Assembly (NCBI RefSeq): GCF_017814945.1
Contig: NZ_JAGIPX010000007.1
Span: 1-64,000 of the forward strand
Length of the DNA: 64,000 nucleotides
Direction of reading: 5' to 3'
Source: Paraburkholderia sp. LEh10
Lineage (GTDB): Bacteria > Pseudomonadota > Gammaproteobacteria > Burkholderiales > Burkholderiaceae
Below the pieces are notes generated by a model that searched no databases, was not told the DNA's origin, and saw only the letters and a list, made by a program, of their open reading frames with translations. Each line of letters opens with the position of its first letter. Positions within the stretch are counted from its first letter, which is position 1. Shown here piece by piece: positions 63,038-64,000 of the stretch. Both the position numbers and the translations under genes were made by a program.

Positions 63038-63928
63038 TCAATCCGTCACACGCAACGCACTGCGCTTTTCGATCAGACCCGGGACAAAGACGTGCATCGC
63101 AAACACGCCACCCGACTGCGGATACTGTTCGATTTCTTCAGCCGGGCGGCCTTGACGCGCCGTCGTCACATAGAGCGTGCGCAGATCGTCGCCGCCGAAC
63201 GCGCACATCGTCGGGCAACGCGCGGGCAGCCGATGTTCCTCGACGATCTTGCCTTCGGGTGAAATGCGCACGACGCGCCCGCCTTCATAAAGCGCGGACC
63301 AGTAGTAGCCTTCGCTATCCACCGAGGCACCATCGGGACGCCCGCGATCGGTCGGCGTCGGCTCGAATTTCATCCAGTCTTCGCGCGGCCCGACCTCGCC
63401 GCTTTCGATGTCGTACGGATGCCGGTAGATCGTGAAGCGCGGCGTATCCGAGTGGTAGCACCAGCGATAGTCGGGGCTGAACGCCATGCCGTTCGACGTG
63501 AGCAGGCCCGCATCGATCTTCGTCAGCGCGGCGTTCGCATAGCGATAGAGCGACGCCGCGTTGCCCGCCTTCGGTTCGTCGAGCGTGCCAAGCCAGAAGC
63601 GGCCGCGCGCATCGCAGCGGCCATCGTTGAAGCGGCTCGTCGCGGGGTTCTCCGGGTTGGCGCACAGCTTGCGAACGACCTGCCCTTTCGCGTCGAGCAG
63701 AAAAATGCCCGTGCGCATGCCGGCGATGAATCCGTCGTCCTCGGTCAGCGAAAAGCATCCGATGTTCTCGGGCATCGCAATCGACGTGTCTTGCCCCGTC
63801 TTCGGATCGAAGCCATGCAGCGCGGGCGCCTGGATATCGACCCACCACAGCTTCGCGCGGCGCTCGTCCCAGCGCGGACATTCGCCGAGCGCGGCGGCGG
63901 CGGGCAACACACATTCGAATGTCTGCAT
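63038..63928 (-). CDS. SMP-30/gluconolactonase family protein
   Basis: 296 residues, a six-bladed propeller. Metal ligand Glu16 (ALGECPRWDERRAKLWWVDI). Later blocks: RFNDGRCDARGRFWLGTLDEPKAG, LLTSNGMAFSPDYRWCYHSDTPRFTIY, DGASVDSEGYYWSALYEGGRVVRISPEG and AFGGDDLRTLYVTTARQG; Asn and Asp in SNGMAFSPD and PDGASVD supply the other ligands. It hydrolyses aldonolactones to sugar acids. The LacI/GntR-type repressor follows downstream, 141 bases away. Rest of the pathway is probably beyond the window. Confidence 0.93.
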   Translation of the reverse strand: MQTFECVLPAAAALGECPRWDERRAKLWWVDIQAPALHGFDPKTGQDTSIAMPENIGCFSLTEDDGFIAGMRTGIFLLDAKGQVVRKLCANPENPATSRFNDGRCDARGRFWLGTLDEPKAGNAASLYRYANAALTKIDAGLLTSNGMAFSPDYRWCYHSDTPRFTIYRHPYDIESGEVGPREDWMKFEPTPTDRGRPDGASVDSEGYYWSALYEGGRVVRISPEGKIVEEHRLPARCPTMCAFGGDDLRTLYVTTARQGRPAEEIEQYPQSGGVFAMHVFVPGLIEKRSALRVTD

Positions 63929-64000
63929 GATGACAGTCCTCTCCCGTGAACGGTGAGCGCGCCGGATATGACGAGCGGCGCGAATCAGTCAACAGTAGCA

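Overview
The window is high-GC, densely coded chromosomal DNA of a Burkholderiaceae bacterium, most likely Paraburkholderia or a close relative. The assignment rests on gene content: an OxlT-like antiporter beside a FadR-type GntR regulator, cyoABCD, DUF3331, DUF4148, DUF3079, DUF3141, DUF1428 and DUF427 proteins, a second RpoD-like sigma factor, and PolB. It was made by reading translations without a database search, so genus is an inference. There are no rRNA genes, CRISPR arrays, complete insertion sequences or integrases. One tRNA gene is present (tRNA-Val, anticodon GAC).

Layout. 1-4.0 kb: 5' end of an oxalate/formate antiporter gene, its probable GntR regulator, a metallophosphoesterase and a DUF1428 protein. 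4.2-6.4 kb: copper-type cluster (DUF2946 protein, outer-membrane-like protein, CopC), then a decayed acetyltransferase. 6.4-13.4 kb: MscS channel fused to a cyclic-nucleotide-binding domain, RidA-family protein, an ABC export cassette with an AttH/CrtC-like protein, and a DUF4148 protein. 13.5-17.3 kb: sorbosone-dehydrogenase-like lipoprotein, an intergenic cluster of four DnaA-box-like repeats, a membrane-anchored TAXI protein, tRNA-Val and terminators. 17.3-21.2 kb: cyoABCD, cytochrome bo3 ubiquinol oxidase. 21.5-26.4 kb: small envelope proteins (OmpA-like, RlpA-like), an amino-acid-type binding lipoprotein and a DUF3079 protein. 26.4-33.1 kb: ahpC/ahpF peroxide defence, divergent DNA polymerase II, an HtrA-like protease without a signal peptide, and small proteins. 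33.5-41.0 kb: SulP transporter with beta-carbonic anhydrase, DUF427, DUF3331, old yellow enzyme, YbaK-like and WrbA proteins. 41.3-49.8 kb: mostly periplasmic and envelope proteins, a broken MgtC gene, a lytic-transglycosylase operon, a diguanylate cyclase, a YbjQ protein with a TauE/SafE fragment beside it. 50-57.8 kb: acyl-CoA dehydrogenase, then a tight five-gene operon (PhaC-like DUF3141 protein, phosphotransacylase, acetate kinase, FabI-type enoyl reductase, RRM-like protein). 58-64 kb: rpoD paralogue behind a palindromic promoter, PRC-barrel protein, a secreted unknown, a LacI/GntR-type repressor and an SMP-30 lactonase.

Themes are redox and peroxide stress (ahpCF, OYE, WrbA, PolB, cyo), envelope maintenance, and carbon overflow metabolism. 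The most coherent candidate for an under-described system is the DUF3141-Ptb-AckA-FabI-RRM operon. The most striking non-coding structure is the DnaA-box-like repeat cluster at about 15.0-15.4 kb. Three genes are clearly decayed (GNAT acetyltransferase, MgtC, TauE/SafE), so some local erosion has occurred.
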